A stretch of DNA of 64,000 nt from Sinomonas atrocyanea (GCF_030811715.1 NZ_JAUSRH010000004.1:1-64000), one strand, 5' to 3'; counted from the stretch's first letter, positions 41,751 to 53,002 are shown. The notes: generated by a model not told the origin, from the sequence alone. Numbers and translations: made by a program.

Positions 41751-42410
41751 GACCATCAATCGCCCCACGTCCACAATGACTCAGGGCCATGGCCTGTTGT
41801 CGACTGCCATTGGCTGCCTGCGGTTGCCGCGTCCAACCACCGATCGTAGGCACGACCAATACGCGGCGCCGCGGCCCACGAAGTACCGCGCCGCAAGGCC
41901 ATCGGCGAACTCCGCCAGACCCTCGGGCGGCTGGTGTGCATCGTCGTGACGATGGGGGTCTGCACCCCCGCGGTCCTGCCGCGGCGATCCGCATGATCTC
42001 GCCATGACCCGGGACAACAACCTGCCTTTCAGCCGGCAGCCAAGGTAGCCCCGGCCCGGCGGAGCCCGGCCGGGCCGAGGCAAGCGCCCGCGAATCTGGC
42101 CCCATGCATCTAGAAGGACTGCCCGGCCCGGTGAATGGCCTCCTGCCTGCGGAGCTCCAGAACGCATCCGTCACATCTTGACAGCGAGGGTGGCCTGCGT
42201 CACGCTGTTGCACATGCTGATCGTTGTTGCGTAGGACGCACGCTCGTCGAAGGGCCGAATATGGATTCGCTCCAAGCATCACCCGCAGGACCCCTTCTCG
42301 CGCCTCGCCGTTCCTCCTGAACGCGCAGCCTCACCCTCAGACGATGCCGGCGGCCTCCACGCCGTAGTCGCCCCAAAGCCACACTTACCCAGCCCTTCCG
42401 GGAGGAATTA
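41751..42410. other. 660-base gap between the IclR gene and gbcA, no supported gene
   Basis: Short ORFs are present on both strands, but none has a ribosome site or a recognisable family. The left half (41751-42150) has an uneven base composition and could be gene debris. The right half carries the two-part motif CTGTTGCACA-N7-CGTTGTTG at 42205-42229 and the GGAGGA ribosome site of gbcA. Confidence 0.5.
42205..42229 (+). promoter_or_regulatory. Two-part motif upstream of gbcA (shared with transporter gene)
   Basis: CTGTTGCACA (42205-42214), seven variable bases, then CGTTGTTG (42222-42229). The same sequence with the same spacing occurs at 50305-50329. A small hairpin-like TGCGT/ACGCA follows directly here. 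It is a candidate IclR binding site or promoter element. Confidence 0.65.
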
Positions 42411-43715
42411 ATGACTGCTCCAGTGAACGCGCCCCTCAATTCACGCGGAAGACTCGCTTCGACCTTGCCTGCGGAGAAGCTGGCGGAAATCGCTGCGCTG
42501 TTTGAGTTCCGGCGTAAGGGATATTCACTCGATGCCCCCTTCTACACCGACCCAACGCTCTTCAAGCTCGACATGGAGGCCGTCTTCGGCCAGCACTGGA
42601 TCTTTGCCGGCAGCGTTGCCGAGCTGCCGGAGCCGGGCGACTACATCACGGTGGACTACGGCCCCTACTCCCTGATCGTGCTGCGCACCGACGAGGGCGA
42701 CGTCAATGTCCTGCACAACGTGTGCCGCCATCGCGGTGCACGCGTCCTGACCGAGGCCGCCGGGTCCACCGGAAACCTGGTCTGTGGCTACCATTCCTGG
42801 ACCTACTCTCCCGAGGGCAACCTGATCCACGCCTCCGCCCCCGGCGAGGCAAAGTTCGACAAGAACTGCTTTGCCCTCAAGCGTGCCCACAGCCGCGAGG
42901 TCGCCGGGCTCATCTTTGTCTGCATCGCGGACGAGCCGCCCGCGGACTTCGATGAGACTGCCAAGATCTTCGAGCCGTACCTCGCACCCCACGACCTGTC
43001 CAAGACGAAGATCGCCTACCAGCAGAACATCATCGAAGAGGGCAACTGGAAGCTCGTCATGGAGAACAACCGTGAGTGCTACCACTGCGACGGGCACCCA
43101 GAACTCGCCTGCTCGCTCTTCCCCACCTGGGGCCTGACCGAGGGCCTTATCCCTGCCCACCTCGAGGAAGTGTGGGACCGCAACAAGCAGGCCCAGTCAT
43201 CGCTCGAGGAGCGGTGCCGCCGCTACGGCCTGCCCTACAGGGTGGTCGAGGAGCTCGACACCCGCATAGCCGGAATCCGCATCTCACGCGAATCCCTGGA
43301 CGGCGAGGGCGAGTCGTTCTCGGCCGATGGGCGCCGGCTCTCCAAGAAGCTGCTCGGCGACCTGCCGGACTTCCGTCTGGGCCGCTGCTCGATGCACCTG
43401 CAGCCCAACAGCTGGTTCCACTTCCTCGGCGACCACGTCATCACGTTCGGCGTCTTCCCCATCAACGAGCACCAGTCCCTGGTCCGCACCACCTGGCTGG
43501 TGGCCGACGACGCCGAGGAGGGCGTTGACTACGACCTCGACAAGCTCACCTACACCTGGAAGCAGACCAACCTGCAGGACAAGGCGTTCGTGGAGCTGTG
43601 CCAGCAGGGTGCCAGCAGCCCCGCGTACGAGCCCGGCCCCTACATGAAGAGCGAATACCAGGTCGAGGCATTCATCAACTGGTACGTCCAGCGCGTGCAG
43701 GAGCACTTGGCATGA
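42411..43715 (+). CDS. gbcA: Glycine betaine monooxygenase, Rieske oxygenase subunit
   Basis: The 434-residue alpha subunit of a Rieske oxygenase demethylates glycine betaine to dimethylglycine and formaldehyde with oxygen. The Rieske cluster ligands are Cys105 and His107 in CRHRGA and Cys125 and His128 in CGYHSW. The mononuclear iron site is in NNRECYHCDGHPEL near residue 225. The identification as GbcA rests on its length, the overlap with a reductase gene (ATGA), and the dimethylglycine oxidase downstream. A related quaternary-ammonium oxygenase (for example for stachydrine or carnitine) is an alternative. GGAGGA precedes the ATG. Confidence 0.88.
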   Translation: MTAPVNAPLNSRGRLASTLPAEKLAEIAALFEFRRKGYSLDAPFYTDPTLFKLDMEAVFGQHWIFAGSVAELPEPGDYITVDYGPYSLIVLRTDEGDVNVLHNVCRHRGARVLTEAAGSTGNLVCGYHSWTYSPEGNLIHASAPGEAKFDKNCFALKRAHSREVAGLIFVCIADEPPADFDETAKIFEPYLAPHDLSKTKIAYQQNIIEEGNWKLVMENNRECYHCDGHPELACSLFPTWGLTEGLIPAHLEEVWDRNKQAQSSLEERCRRYGLPYRVVEELDTRIAGIRISRESLDGEGESFSADGRRLSKKLLGDLPDFRLGRCSMHLQPNSWFHFLGDHVITFGVFPINEHQSLVRTTWLVADDAEEGVDYDLDKLTYTWKQTNLQDKAFVELCQQGASSPAYEPGPYMKSEYQVEAFINWYVQRVQEHLA

Positions 43716-45118
43716 CGGACGTCCTCACTGAGACACCCATCCAGGAGCCACAGCGCATCCGCGGCCTGGAAATGCCGTGGAACAGGGTGATGGGCAGCAT
43801 CGAAGGACCTGCCAACGCTGCGCGTGCCCTCGGCCCGTGGCATCCGCAGGAGTTCATGGCCGAATGCGTGGAGACCGTTCCCGAGGCAGGCGGCATCATG
43901 ACCTTCGTGTTCCGCCGCCGCGACGGTGCGCCTCTGGCGTTCCGTGCGGGCCAGTACGTAAACGTCGCGTTTCCCGTCAACGGCGAGGACCAGGATCCAG
44001 TAGACCGCAGCTACTCGCTGTCCAGTTCGCCCACCCAGCCGTGGACCTTCAGCATCAGCGTAAAACGGGACAACACGGGACTTGTTTCACCGTGGGTGCA
44101 TGAGAACGTCAGGCCCGGCACCGTCCTGGACATGCTCGGACCGGTCGGGGCGTTCCATCTGCCGGACGCCGATCGGCGTGCACGGTACCTGTTCCTGGCC
44201 GCCGGCGCGGGCATCACCCCCATCATGTCCATGGTGCGGACCATCCACTCCCTGCCGGGCCATGCCGATGTTGTGGTGCTCTACCACGGCGCGGAAGCCG
44301 GCGGCTTTGCCTTCCACCAGGAACTGGCCTACATCGCATCCGTGGACTCGCGCGTCAAGGTCTTCTACTCCCTAGGCGACCGCAGCAAGCCCGACGAGTG
44401 GGAAGGGCTCAGCGGAAGGCTGACGGCCGCCATGATCGATCAGGTTGCTCCGGATGCAAACGGCCGCCAAGTGTATGCCTGCGGCCCGGAGGGTTACCTG
44501 AACAGCGCCACCGAACTCCTCAAGAAGGTGGGCGTCGACGACACCTCCATCTACATGGAGTTCTTCTCGGGTGATCGCCAGACCATCCTCGAGTACCAGG
44601 CTGAACTCGCCCTCGCGGCGGACATCGCAGAGGAGATCGCAGGGGAAATCGCCACTTCCGCTGAGGACTACTACGAAAGCCAGCCAAGCCCGTTCGGGCT
44701 CTATGAGCCCGGTTACGACGAGGACGGAACCCTGCAGGCCGCGGGGCTGCCGCTCGAAACCGCCAACCCGGACGCGCCAGCCCCCGAAGGAAGTTCGCAC
44801 GCGGAGCCCGAGGCGGGAACCCCCGATGCCTCGAGCTTCGACACGGTCGGAACGGGAAGCCTCACCCTCTCCTTCATGCGCACTGGCATCAAGGTGCGGA
44901 TCGATCCCGACCAGCACATCCTCGAGGTGGCGCAGCGGGCGGGCGTCAGGATCGGCGCCAACTGCAAGGAGGGCATGTGCGGCTCCTGCAAGGTCGTCAA
45001 GCTTTCCGGGGAGGTCGAGATGAACCACCAAGGCGGGATCCGCAAACGGGAGATCGACGCCGGCAAATTCCTTCCCTGCTGTTCCACAGCGCGCACCGAC
45101 TTGGCCATCGACGCCTAG
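43712..45118 (+). CDS. gbcB: Glycine betaine monooxygenase, reductase subunit
   Basis: The 468-residue reductase transfers electrons from NAD(P)H to the Rieske subunit. It has an FAD-binding ferredoxin-reductase domain (RSYSLSSSP, the flavin motif, near residue 100), an NAD-binding domain (LFLAAGAGITPIMSM and CGPEGYLNSATELL), and a C-terminal plant-type [2Fe-2S] domain with Cys residues in GANCKEGMCGSCKVV and PCCS. The stretch between the reductase and ferredoxin parts (about 310-385) is acidic and longer than usual. It overlaps gbcA by ATGA. Confidence 0.88.
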   Translation: MTDVLTETPIQEPQRIRGLEMPWNRVMGSIEGPANAARALGPWHPQEFMAECVETVPEAGGIMTFVFRRRDGAPLAFRAGQYVNVAFPVNGEDQDPVDRSYSLSSSPTQPWTFSISVKRDNTGLVSPWVHENVRPGTVLDMLGPVGAFHLPDADRRARYLFLAAGAGITPIMSMVRTIHSLPGHADVVVLYHGAEAGGFAFHQELAYIASVDSRVKVFYSLGDRSKPDEWEGLSGRLTAAMIDQVAPDANGRQVYACGPEGYLNSATELLKKVGVDDTSIYMEFFSGDRQTILEYQAELALAADIAEEIAGEIATSAEDYYESQPSPFGLYEPGYDEDGTLQAAGLPLETANPDAPAPEGSSHAEPEAGTPDASSFDTVGTGSLTLSFMRTGIKVRIDPDQHILEVAQRAGVRIGANCKEGMCGSCKVVKLSGEVEMNHQGGIRKREIDAGKFLPCCSTARTDLAIDA

Positions 45119-45200
45119 AGGCTCCCCTGGAGCGGCGCCGCCGCCCCCGCAGAAGGCCTGATGCAGACTTTGCCTCCTGGCGAGTCCAGCTGGGCAATCT

Positions 45201-45230
45201 AATATATCAGTCTTCTACTTTGAATATATC
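45201..45230 (+). promoter_or_regulatory. AT-rich direct repeat upstream of purU
   Basis: AATATATC occurs at 45201-45208 and again at 45223-45230, starts 22 bases apart (about two helix turns), directly before the AAGGAGG ribosome site of purU. Such AT-rich sequence is rare in this chromosome. It could be an internal promoter or a regulator site. Confidence 0.55.
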
Positions 45231-45246
45231 TACAAGGAGGAGGGCC

Positions 45247-46152
45247 ATGCCCCTCATGGAACCAGCACCTGCCACGGCTGTCCGGCCGGAGCTCAAGGAC
45301 GAGCACGCCCAGAAGTTCGTGCTGACGTTGTCCTGCCGGGAGCAGGCCGGAATCGTGCAGGCAGTGACCACGTTCCTCTTCGAGCGCGGCTTCAACATCG
45401 ACGAGCACCAGCAGTTCGACGACAGCCTGCGCGAGACGCTGCACCTGCGCACCGCATTCTCCGGGTCCCCCAGCTACACCCCCGCCATGCTCGAAGAAGA
45501 GTTCGGCGGCATCGCGCAGCGGTTCGACATGAAGTTCAGCTTCCACGACCAGACCCAGCAGCGTGTCCTGGTCATGGTCTCCAAGTTCGGCCACTGCCTC
45601 AACGACCTCATCTTCCGCTGGCGCGGCGGCAGTCTGGGCGGTGAGCTGGTCCTGGTGGTTTCCAACCACGAGACCCACCGTGCCATGGCCGAGGCCGCGG
45701 GCCTGCCCTTCATCCACATCCCAGTCACCCCGGACACCAAGGCTGACGCCGAACGCCGCCTTCTGGAGCTCGTGGATGAATACGACGTCGATCTGGTGGT
45801 CCTTGCCCGATACATGCAGGTGCTCTCAAACGATCTCTGCCGTTCCCTGGAAGGCCGTGCGATCAACATCCACCACTCCTTCCTCCCCGGCTTCAAGGGT
45901 GCCAAGCCCTACCACCAGGCCCACGCACGCGGCGTGAAGCTCATCGGTGCCACCGCGCACTACGTCACCGCCGACCTGGACGAGGGCCCGATCATCGAGC
46001 AGGAAGTCATCCGGGTAGATCACAGCTACGGCCCCTCCGCCCTGTCCACCGTCGGCCAGGACGCCGAGGCACTCGCCCTGTCCCGGGCCGTCCGCTGGCA
46101 CTGCCAGCACCGCGTGCTGCTGGACGAGACCAGCACCGTGGTGTTCCGGTAA
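45247..46152 (+). CDS. purU: Formyltetrahydrofolate deformylase
   Basis: The 301-residue enzyme hydrolyses 10-formyl-tetrahydrofolate to formate and tetrahydrofolate. It has an N-terminal ACT-like domain (FVLTLSCREQAGIVQAV) and a C-terminal formyltransferase-like domain. The active-site Asn-His-Asp set is in NIHHSFLPGF and GATAHYVTADLDEGPII. In this operon it would recycle the folate loaded by the dimethylglycine oxidase. AAGGAGG lies upstream of the ATG. A start three codons later (MEPAP) is possible. Confidence 0.93.
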   Translation: MPLMEPAPATAVRPELKDEHAQKFVLTLSCREQAGIVQAVTTFLFERGFNIDEHQQFDDSLRETLHLRTAFSGSPSYTPAMLEEEFGGIAQRFDMKFSFHDQTQQRVLVMVSKFGHCLNDLIFRWRGGSLGGELVLVVSNHETHRAMAEAAGLPFIHIPVTPDTKADAERRLLELVDEYDVDLVVLARYMQVLSNDLCRSLEGRAINIHHSFLPGFKGAKPYHQAHARGVKLIGATAHYVTADLDEGPIIEQEVIRVDHSYGPSALSTVGQDAEALALSRAVRWHCQHRVLLDETSTVVFR

Positions 46153-46177
46153 CCGGCACTGCCGGCACAGACATTAA

Positions 46178-48694
<2,517 letters not shown>

Positions 48695-48696
48695 GC

Positions 48697-49368
48697 ATGA
48701 CGGAACAGCACTCGAACAGAGCGGCACCGTCCGGCGCCGGGTCGGTCGGCACCGAGACCCTCGGCAGCTACCTCGCACGGCTCGCCTCCCGGCAACCCAC
48801 GCCGGGAGGCGGGGCGGCAGCCGCACTCCATGCCGCACAGGGGGCGGCACTAGTGGCCATGGTGGCCCGCTACACCACCGGCCCCAAGTACGAAGAGCAT
48901 GCAGGACTGGTGGAGCGGACCACGAAGGTGGCCGATGAGCTCGCATCGGAGGCACTGCGCCTGGCGGAGTCCGATGAACGGGTCTTCCAGGCGGTGATCG
49001 ACGCGTACCGGCTTCCCTCTGACACCGAGGGGCTCAGGGCTGCCAAGACGTCAGCCATCCAGGCGGCGCTGGTGCAGGCCGCACAGACCCCCGCACAGCT
49101 GATCAAGCTGGCCGGTGAGGTGGTGGACCTCGCAGCCGGACTGGCCGACGTCGCCAACCCGAACGTCATCAGCGACGTGGCGGCAGCAGCAGATGCGGCA
49201 CGTGCCGCCGCCACCACGGCACGGGTCAACATCGACATCAACGTCGTGGCCATCAAGGACCAGTCGGCGCGGTCGCTGCTCAAGGAGCAGACTGCCGGCA
49301 TCGAGGAAAAGGTCGTGGCGGCGGCGGACGCCCTCGTGGGGCGGGTACGGGAAAGGATCCTGCAGTGA
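48697..49368 (+). CDS. fchA: Cyclodeaminase/cyclohydrolase-family methenyl-THF cyclohydrolase
   Basis: The 223-residue protein belongs to the formiminotransferase-cyclodeaminase C-terminal family, whose free-standing members (FchA) hydrolyse methenyl-THF to 10-formyl-THF. It shows PTPGGGAAAALHAAQGAALV at the N-terminus and VNIDINVVAIKD near the C-terminus. It starts three bases after the dmg stop. Its own stop overlaps the folD start (GTGA at 49365-49368). This pairing is notable because the FolD here lacks the Lys needed for the same reaction. Confidence 0.85.
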   Translation: MTEQHSNRAAPSGAGSVGTETLGSYLARLASRQPTPGGGAAAALHAAQGAALVAMVARYTTGPKYEEHAGLVERTTKVADELASEALRLAESDERVFQAVIDAYRLPSDTEGLRAAKTSAIQAALVQAAQTPAQLIKLAGEVVDLAAGLADVANPNVISDVAAAADAARAAATTARVNIDINVVAIKDQSARSLLKEQTAGIEEKVVAAADALVGRVRERILQ

Positions 49369-50279
49369 GCGCCCAGACGCTCTCTGGAAAGGAGCTGGCC
49401 GGAGACATCCGGCGCCGCGCGCGGGAACAGGGCCGGGACCTCGAGCAGGACAGCATTCGCCCTGTCCTAGCCGTGGTCATCGCCACCGACGACGGCTCGA
49501 CCCACTGGTACGTCCGTTCCATCGAGCGCGCCGCAGAGTCGGCCGGGATCGGCTGCCGCGTCATCGATCTCGGCCACGATGCAACGGAGCAGGACCTGGC
49601 CGGCGTCCTGCGCGACCTGGCCACCGAATCGTCGGTGCACGGCATCATCCTGCAGACGCCGCTTCCGGCCGGCGTCCGCACCGATGCCTTGGTGGGGCTG
49701 ATTCCGCCGGAGAAGGACATCGACGGGGCGAACCCGCTGAGCCTTGGCCGCCTCGCCGTGGGGCAACCCGCCTTCGCGCCTGCCACGGCCCGGTCCGTCG
49801 TCGAGATCCTTGAACACCACCGCATCCCGGTGGCCGGGCGCCGCGCTGTGGTTGTAGGCCGCTCGGCAGTGGTGGGAAAGCCGCTGGCCCTCCTGCTCCT
49901 GGAACGCGACGCTGCCGTCACGGTGTGCCATTCACGGTCCGGGCCGCTGGAGAACCACACGGCTGGGGCGGACATCGTGGTGGTCGCGGCGGGAAGGACC
50001 GGCCTGCTCAACGGCAGCCACGTCTCTTCCTCTTCCGTAGTCATCGATGTGGGCACCAACGTCCTGGCCGACGGGTCGCTGGCGGGGGACGTGGACGCGG
50101 ACAGCGTCCGAGGGGTTGCAGCTGCGCTCAGCCCTGTTCCGGGTGGCGTCGGCTCCGTGACGACGGCGTTGCTGCTGCTCCACACCGTGGAGGCCGCTCG
50201 GCGCCAATCGTCCGGCATGCCTCGGGACCAGCAGCAAGGAACGCCTACACACTCTGTCTTGCACAGGCGACGCCCTTGA
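49365..50279 (+). CDS. folD: FolD-family methylene-THF dehydrogenase lacking the cyclohydrolase lysine
   Basis: The 304-residue protein aligns with bifunctional FolD: Q-T-P-L-P in place of QLPLP, the KDIDG motif with its Asp, VVVGRSAVVGKPLALLLL for the nucleotide, and PGGVGSVTTALLLLHTV. In the WYVRSIERAAESAG segment, Ile53 stands where E. coli FolD has Lys54 and the human enzyme Lys56. That residue is needed for cyclohydrolase activity but not for dehydrogenase activity. So this protein is probably a dehydrogenase only, with FchA supplying the second step. The start is GTG, coupled to fchA. The last ~25 residues are an unusual extension. Confidence 0.88.
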   Translation: MSAQTLSGKELAGDIRRRAREQGRDLEQDSIRPVLAVVIATDDGSTHWYVRSIERAAESAGIGCRVIDLGHDATEQDLAGVLRDLATESSVHGIILQTPLPAGVRTDALVGLIPPEKDIDGANPLSLGRLAVGQPAFAPATARSVVEILEHHRIPVAGRRAVVVGRSAVVGKPLALLLLERDAAVTVCHSRSGPLENHTAGADIVVVAAGRTGLLNGSHVSSSSVVIDVGTNVLADGSLAGDVDADSVRGVAAALSPVPGGVGSVTTALLLLHTVEAARRQSSGMPRDQQQGTPTHSVLHRRRP

Positions 50280-50703
50280 CTTTGAGTGTGACCTAGCGCA
50301 CGATCTGTTGCACAGAGCGAACGTTGTTGATCATCACGGAACGAAGCCGACCCGGTTGTTTCCCCCTCGGGACTCCACCCGTGATGCGCTGAGAAACAGC
50401 TAAACGAATTCAGGATGGCCGATCACAGGGGAGCCCTGTCTCGCGCATCGGCCGCACAACGTTGGGAACTGTTGATGACTATCAAAGGTGGCAGCACCAT
50501 CGATCAAAGCAGTGCGGTGCGCCGGAACCTGGGAACGACGCCGAAGTCGTCTCCCGAGTCCTGCGCGGCCATATCGGCTGGCATCGAGCCAGTCGGGCTC
50601 GTCGACCGGTCGCCCAGGGCTGCTGCGGCTCTCCAAGCACCTAGGAAACGGCGCTCGGGTGCCGGCAGCGGTTTGCGCTGAAACCAGAAGGGAACGAATC
50701 TCA
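50280..50703. other. Leader region before the MFS gene, no supported gene
   Basis: The 424-base stretch carries the two-part motif shared with gbcA at 50305-50329. An 88-codon ORF at 50415-50681 overlaps the transporter leader but has no family or ribosome site, so I do not call it. No known riboswitch could be recognised by eye. Confidence 0.5.
50305..50329 (+). promoter_or_regulatory. Two-part motif upstream of the transporter (shared with gbcA)
   Basis: CTGTTGCACA (50305-50314), seven variable bases, then CGTTGTTG (50322-50329), identical in both parts and in spacing to 42205-42229. Here TGATCATCA follows. Confidence 0.65.
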
Positions 50704-52116
50704 GTGATCCATTCGATCAGGACGACGGCCCCCGCCGACGCCTCCATCTCAAAAGAGACCAGCTCCACGTTCAAACGCCGCTTCATGATACGGCTTGTCG
50801 CTGTCTTCATCGGCGGGATGTTCCTCGACGGTTACATCCTCGGAATCATCGGCCCCGTCACCGGACCCATGCGGGCGGATCTCCAGCTCAACGAACTATC
50901 GCTGGGCATGATCGCTGCAGGCCCGCTGGCTGGGATCTTCGTCGGCTCCCCGCTGGCCGGCTGGGCTACTGACAAGTTCGGACGCAAGCCCATGTTCCTC
51001 GTGGACATGGGCCTGTTCCTGCTCGCCTCAGCGGCCCAGTTCTTCGTAACCTCCGGAGACGGAGCCGTGATCCAGCTGGCCGTCATCCGGTTCTTCATGG
51101 GCGTCGCGATCGGCGGCGAATACTCAATCGGCGGGCCACTGCTGTCAGAGTTCTCCCCTCCGAAGCTCCGCGGACGATTGCTCGGGCTGACCCTCATCGC
51201 CTGGTACGTCGGTTTCATGATGGCATTCATCATCGGCACGCTCCTGCACGACGCCGGCACCCCATGGCGCCTCGTGATCGGCACGAGCACGATACTCGCA
51301 TTCGTCCTGTTCCTCGCCCGCTTGGGCCTCCCCGAATCGCCGAGCTGGCTCATCACGAAGGGACGGCGCGAGGAAGCACTGGCGATCGCACGCAGATACG
51401 TTGAATCGCCCCAGATGCACAAGAGCATCACCGAAGAGATCGATCTGAGGAAGATCCAGGAGGCCCAAGCCGCGCGGAGCAGGACCAAGGTCAAGGGCGC
51501 CTCCGTCGGAATGCTGTTCTCGAGACAGTACTGGCGCACCACGCTCTTCACCTCAGGTTTCTGGTTCTGCGCGGTCACCCCGTACTTCGCGATCGCGACT
51601 TTCGCCGACGACGTGCTCAACCATTTCGGCTTCGGCGGCGGCTGGGCCGGTGGAGTGGGCCTGTCCGCACTTGCGACCGCGGGCGTTGTCACCACCGTGC
51701 TTCTGATTGACAAGCTCGGCCGCCGAATCCTCACCGTGCCCGGGCAGTGGCTCTGCGCAGGCATCCTGCTCGTTATCGGACTCTGGGCGAACGCACCTGC
51801 GATCCTCGTGCTCGTCCTGTTTCTCGCCTTCTCCTACTTCAACGCCGGCTACACCACGCTGACGCAGGTCTACCCGGCAGAGGTATTCCCCGGTCACCTG
51901 CGCGGCATCGGCATGGGCTTCGCCGCAGCCTTCAGCCGCATCGGAGCCGCACTCGGCACGTTCGCGTTGCCATGGGCGATCAGCAACATCGGCATGGGCC
52001 CAAGCATGGTTGCAGCCGCCGCCGTCGCATTACTCGGCGCAGTCCTCTCGCAATGGCTCGCGCCTGAAACGAAGGGGCGCACCCTCGCCGAGATCTCAGC
52101 AGACTTCTCCCACTGA
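50704..52116 (+). CDS. MFS transporter, probable substrate uptake for the betaine island
   Basis: The 470-residue protein has twelve predicted helices and MFS landmarks. These are GWATDKFGRKPMF in the 2-3 loop, GGEYSIGGPLLSEFSPPKLRGR in helix 4 (in parts) and RLGLPESPSWLITKGR before the central loop. It resembles metabolite:H+ symporters rather than sugar porters or drug pumps. The start is taken as GTG at 50704 with AAGGGA upstream. The shared motif with gbcA suggests uptake of betaine, dimethylglycine or choline, but the substrate is not proven. A terminator with a short T run follows. Confidence 0.85.
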   Translation: MIHSIRTTAPADASISKETSSTFKRRFMIRLVAVFIGGMFLDGYILGIIGPVTGPMRADLQLNELSLGMIAAGPLAGIFVGSPLAGWATDKFGRKPMFLVDMGLFLLASAAQFFVTSGDGAVIQLAVIRFFMGVAIGGEYSIGGPLLSEFSPPKLRGRLLGLTLIAWYVGFMMAFIIGTLLHDAGTPWRLVIGTSTILAFVLFLARLGLPESPSWLITKGRREEALAIARRYVESPQMHKSITEEIDLRKIQEAQAARSRTKVKGASVGMLFSRQYWRTTLFTSGFWFCAVTPYFAIATFADDVLNHFGFGGGWAGGVGLSALATAGVVTTVLLIDKLGRRILTVPGQWLCAGILLVIGLWANAPAILVLVLFLAFSYFNAGYTTLTQVYPAEVFPGHLRGIGMGFAAAFSRIGAALGTFALPWAISNIGMGPSMVAAAAVALLGAVLSQWLAPETKGRTLAEISADFSH

Positions 52117-52187
52117 CACTGGGACTGCACCGTCATTTCGAGTCAGAGCCAAAGCCGTCGGGCCGGGTAACCGAGCCCACCATGCAG

Positions 52188-52222
52188 GAGGCCTTCGCCG
52201 CGACAGCGGCGGAGGCCTCTTT
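52188..52222 (+). terminator. Intrinsic terminator after the MFS gene
   Basis: A 14-bp stem with one G-T pair (52188-52201 with 52206-52219), a four-base loop GACA and a short T tract. Confidence 0.8.
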
Positions 52223-52327
52223 GATGCGTCGAGCACGTGAGCCGGATGCCGTGATGTCGAAGGCCGTTGTGTGGTCCAGCCCGACCACTTGGCCGGTGAG
52301 CGGGGCCGCCCCAGGGCGCGTCACATC

Positions 52328-52387
52328 CTGAAGGTCACCCCACGGAGGTCAGAGTCAGGACAATGACCTTCAGGAGGTGACCTTCAG
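52328..52387. repeat. Three copies of a 10-base motif (CTGAAGGTCA / TGACCTTCAG)
   Basis: CTGAAGGTCA at 52328-52337 is followed by its reverse complement at 52364-52373 and at 52378-52387, the last two 14 bases apart. It lies between convergent genes at the right edge of the betaine island. Its role is unknown. Confidence 0.75.
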
Positions 52388-52443
52388 ATGGCGCGGCGAG
52401 GCTGGGGGGTGCCCGCGGCTCACCACGGCGGTGGCGGCCGGCG

Positions 52444-52905
52444 TCAGCGGCGGGCGGCCGACGTCTGGCGGGAGGCCGCGACCGTGCGCCCGAGCACCAG
52501 GCCGATCACCAGCATGCCGAGGCCGAGCAGGAGGTGCAGCCCGTTGTCCGCGGCGTTGAGCGGGACGAAGTTGCCGGCGGACTCCCCGCCGAACACGAGG
52601 CCGTAGACGAACAGGACGAGGTAGATCGCACCGCCCCAGACGAGGAAGCCCTTGGAGCCGGCCGCCGAGCGGCCGAGCGCAAGGCCCGCGATGCCGAAGA
52701 GCAGGTGGACCACGTTGTGCAGCACGGAGACCTGGAACAGGCCGAGCAGGTACGCGTCCGAATGGTGGCCCGCGAAGCCGAGGCCCGAGCCGGACGTGAC
52801 GCCGGGGATGAAGCCGAGCACCCCGACGAGGAGGAAGACGGCGCCGACGACGGTCGCGGCGACCTGGACTGCGGTGCGGCGGTTCGAGACGACTGAGGTG
52901 GACAT
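52444..52905 (-). CDS. DUF4383-family membrane protein
   Basis: The 153-residue protein has four membrane helices and the DUF4383 layout: AVQVAATVVGAVFLLVGVLGFIPG in the first helix, LFQVSVLHNVVHLLFGIAGLALG in the second, and NAADNGLHLLLGLGMLVIG in the fourth (quoted in parts). The function is unknown. The start at 52905 (MSTSVVSNRR) has AAGGAGA upstream. An ECF-type promoter like that of the fasciclin gene precedes it, overlapping the terminator of rskA, so it is likely part of the sigK regulon. Confidence 0.85.
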   Translation of the reverse strand: MSTSVVSNRRTAVQVAATVVGAVFLLVGVLGFIPGVTSGSGLGFAGHHSDAYLLGLFQVSVLHNVVHLLFGIAGLALGRSAAGSKGFLVWGGAIYLVLFVYGLVFGGESAGNFVPLNAADNGLHLLLGLGMLVIGLVLGRTVAASRQTSAARR

Positions 52906-52973
52906 GATGTCTCCTTGTGAGAAGGTCCCCGGCGTGCCGTCTGACGCGCCGGTGCGGTGTTCCCGCACCTGTA

Positions 52974-53002
52974 ATTCGGAAGGGCCCGCGCAGACGGATT
53001 GG
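52974..53002 (-). promoter_or_regulatory. SigK-type promoter for the DUF4383 gene
   Basis: On the minus strand CCAATCC (53002-52996) and CCGAAT (52979-52974) are 16 bases apart. An almost identical arrangement stands before the fasciclin gene. The -35 part lies in the loop of the rskA terminator hairpin. Confidence 0.65.

Larger units (their letters stand above)
52117..52443. other. Convergent gap with terminator and short repeats, no gene
   Basis: The 327 bases between the transporter and the DUF4383 gene contain a terminator (52188-52222) and three copies of a 10-base motif (52328-52387). No ORF is supported. Confidence 0.55.

Noticed and set aside
50415-50681. 88-codon ORF before the transporter
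   Set aside because: No ribosome site, no leaderless box and no recognisable family.
50280-50703. Glycine-type riboswitch in the transporter leader
   Set aside because: No tandem aptamer consensus was seen. The region instead contains the motif shared with gbcA.
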